A stretch of DNA of 64,000 nt. Origin: Methylobacter sp015476545. Lineage in GTDB: Bacteria; Pseudomonadota; Gammaproteobacteria; Methylococcales; Methylomonadaceae. Location: positions 2,666,001-2,730,000 of the forward strand of contig NZ_CP197401.1 of the NCBI RefSeq assembly GCF_052162025.1. The letters are read 5' to 3'. Each line of letters opens with the position of its first letter. The first letter of the stretch is position 1. Positions 62,703 to 64,000 of this stretch are shown here, piece after piece. The notes below the pieces were generated by a model. That model was not told the DNA's origin. It did no database searches and was given only the letters and a program-made list of their open reading frames with translations. Both the position numbers and the translations under genes were made by a program.

Positions 62703-63719
62703 ATGACACATAACTATCCTATCGGCCCGATTATGCTGGATGTTGAGGGTTTGACCCTGACGCCGCATGAAAAAGAAGTCATAAATCATCCCAATACCGG
62801 TGCAGTCATACTTTTTTCGCGCAACTATGAAAGCCCCGAGCAAGTCACTGAACTGATCGCAAGCATTCGCGCTGCACGCCAAGGCGATCTACTGATTGCC
62901 GTTGATCAGGAAGGCGGACGAGTTCAGCGTTTCCAGAAAGGTTTTACCCGCCTGCCGCCTGCGGCGCGTTATGCAGAAGCCCCTGAATTGGCCGAACCCG
63001 CCGGCTGGCTTATGGCTGCCGAACTGTTGGCTGTCGGCGTCGATTTCAGCTTTGCCCCCGTCCTGGATATTGATTGCGGTGTCAGCGAGATCATCGGCAA
63101 CCGCTCATTTTCAACAGATCATGAACTGGCAACACGCTTATCAAGCGCCTTCAGAAAAGGCATGCAGGCCGCCGGCATGGCCGCTACGGGGAAACACTTT
63201 CCGGGCCATGGCGCTGTAGCGCTGGATTCGCATCTTACGCTGCCCATAGATGAACGGGACATAGACAGCATCAGAAATAAAGACCTGCTGCCATTCAAGC
63301 AACTCATTACTGAAGGACTGGAAGGCATTATGCCCGCGCATGTGCTTTATCCCAACATCGATGCCAGCCCAGCCGGCTTTTCGCCGTTCTGGATACAACA
63401 AATTCTGCGCAGGGAATTAAACTTCAACGGCACAATTTTCAGCGACGACCTCACCATGGAAGGCGCCGCATCGGTCGGCGATTTCCCCGAACGTGCAAGG
63501 CTGGCACAACAGGCAGGCTGCGACATGATACTGGTCTGCAATAATCCGCGCGCTGCAGAGCAGGTGCTTGATTCGCTGCCCGTTACCCAAGATCCGCTCA
63601 GGGAACGACGCCTCAACAGCATGCGGGGTAAGCCGCAAATGGACCGCGAGCAGTTAATGAACTGCGAGAAATGGCAAAAAATCTCAGATCAAATTAACCA
63701 AACTTTTAATCATGCTTGA
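62703..63719 (+). CDS. nagZ: Beta-N-acetylhexosaminidase NagZ
   Basis: A 338-residue GH3 enzyme of peptidoglycan recycling that removes GlcNAc from anhydro-muropeptides in the cytoplasm. VDQEGGRVQRF near 63, TGKHFPGHGAVALDSH near 163 (catalytic His/Asp loop) and FSDDLTMEGA near 243 (nucleophile Asp) are all present. Length is normal. It overlaps the next gene by 8 bp, a pairing also known from Pseudomonas and relatives. Confidence 0.95.
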   Translation: MTHNYPIGPIMLDVEGLTLTPHEKEVINHPNTGAVILFSRNYESPEQVTELIASIRAARQGDLLIAVDQEGGRVQRFQKGFTRLPPAARYAEAPELAEPAGWLMAAELLAVGVDFSFAPVLDIDCGVSEIIGNRSFSTDHELATRLSSAFRKGMQAAGMAATGKHFPGHGAVALDSHLTLPIDERDIDSIRNKDLLPFKQLITEGLEGIMPAHVLYPNIDASPAGFSPFWIQQILRRELNFNGTIFSDDLTMEGAASVGDFPERARLAQQAGCDMILVCNNPRAAEQVLDSLPVTQDPLRERRLNSMRGKPQMDREQLMNCEKWQKISDQINQTFNHA

Positions 63720-64000
63720 AGAAATCAAACACGTACAGGCTACCGCCGATTTACTGCACAGCGAACAGGAAGTTGAGGCCGCCCTGGATAAAATGGCTCA
63801 AGAAATCGATGCCGCACTCGCCGACCGCAACCCGTTATTCCTCTGCGTCATGAACGGAGGCATGGTTACGGCAGGCAAATTAATGACTCGCTTGAAGATA
63901 CCGCTGACGCTGGATGCCATCAATGCCAGCCGCTATCAGAACCAGACCTCGGGAGGCCACATCGAATGGATTCTTAAGCCAGGCGCCCCGCTTAAAGACA
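63712..64000 (+). CDS. hpt: Hypoxanthine-guanine phosphoribosyltransferase, N-terminal part
   Basis: The frame starts at the ATG at 63712, inside the nagZ end, and reads MLEEIKHVQATADLLHSEQE, then LFLCVMNGGMVTAGKLMTRL near residue 45. That is the phosphoribosyltransferase opening of the Pseudomonas-type Hpt. About 96 residues are present before the window ends. It salvages hypoxanthine or guanine with PRPP. Overlap with nagZ implies coupled translation. Confidence 0.85.
   Translation, partial: MLEEIKHVQATADLLHSEQEVEAALDKMAQEIDAALADRNPLFLCVMNGGMVTAGKLMTRLKIPLTLDAINASRYQNQTSGGHIEWILKPGAPLKD

Overview
The window looks like a gammaproteobacterial chromosome, most likely a methanotroph of the Methylococcales (Methylomonas/Methylobacter-like). 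This is inferred from gene content (queA, glycine cleavage genes, ettA, tusDC, bepA, nagZ-hpt, ZIP and GDT1-type metal transporters, several secreted proteins of uncharacterised types) and from the large number of small interspersed repeats. No rRNA or methane-oxidation gene is present, so the genus is not proven.

Layout. 1-4.6 kb: the start of queA (minus strand), tRNA-Leu(CAA) with a terminator, a decayed integrase remnant, a repeat element carrying an IS110-family insertion with a frameshifted transposase, a small membrane protein and a DNA-binding/receiver regulator. 4.7-32.3 kb: one large exopolysaccharide or capsule locus of the Wzx/Wzy type. It holds nucleotide-sugar enzymes (ugd, tviB/tviC-like, UDP-glucuronate 4-epimerase), a WecA-type priming transferase, about seven glycosyltransferases, an acyltransferase, flippase, polymerase, an AsnB-like amidotransferase, a DUF218 protein, and the wzb-wza-wzc export and control genes. 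The enzymes fit together: Ugd and the epimerase supply GlcA and GalA, TviB and TviC supply GlcNAcA and GalNAcA, and the AsnB-like protein could amidate a uronic acid, as in some Pseudomonas O antigens. Base composition is mosaic: 10.9-15.9 kb is visibly AT-rich, 16.0-21.2 kb less so.

32.3-40.4 kb is accessory DNA. A 98-bp MITE and a second repeat element that itself contains an intact IS110-family copy are stacked at one site. They are followed by a secreted protein with a PEP-CTERM-like tail, a TPR-methyltransferase, a candidate ExoY/edema-factor-like nucleotidyl cyclase, an uninterrupted repeat copy (the empty site for the IS), and a cold-shock gene. 40.7-64 kb is mostly housekeeping: ettA, tusDC, bepA, a TonB receptor, an IS5-family element, ZIP and GDT1 transporters, small secreted proteins, an exonuclease/GIY-YIG fusion, gcvT-gcvP, a LuxR-type regulator, a HIT protein, nagZ and the start of hpt.

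Most interesting signals: (1) the long left end of the IS110-family element folds as a two-loop bridge RNA whose candidate guides match the observed target and the element's own ends, and an empty site in the same window shows a CT core; (2) three EPS-locus promoters share a duplicated promoter-leader cassette, one copy still carrying a decayed 5' fragment of wecA; (3) a candidate toxin-type nucleotidyl cyclase; (4) two MITE families with clear 5-bp and 9-bp target duplications, one copy lying between wza and wzc.
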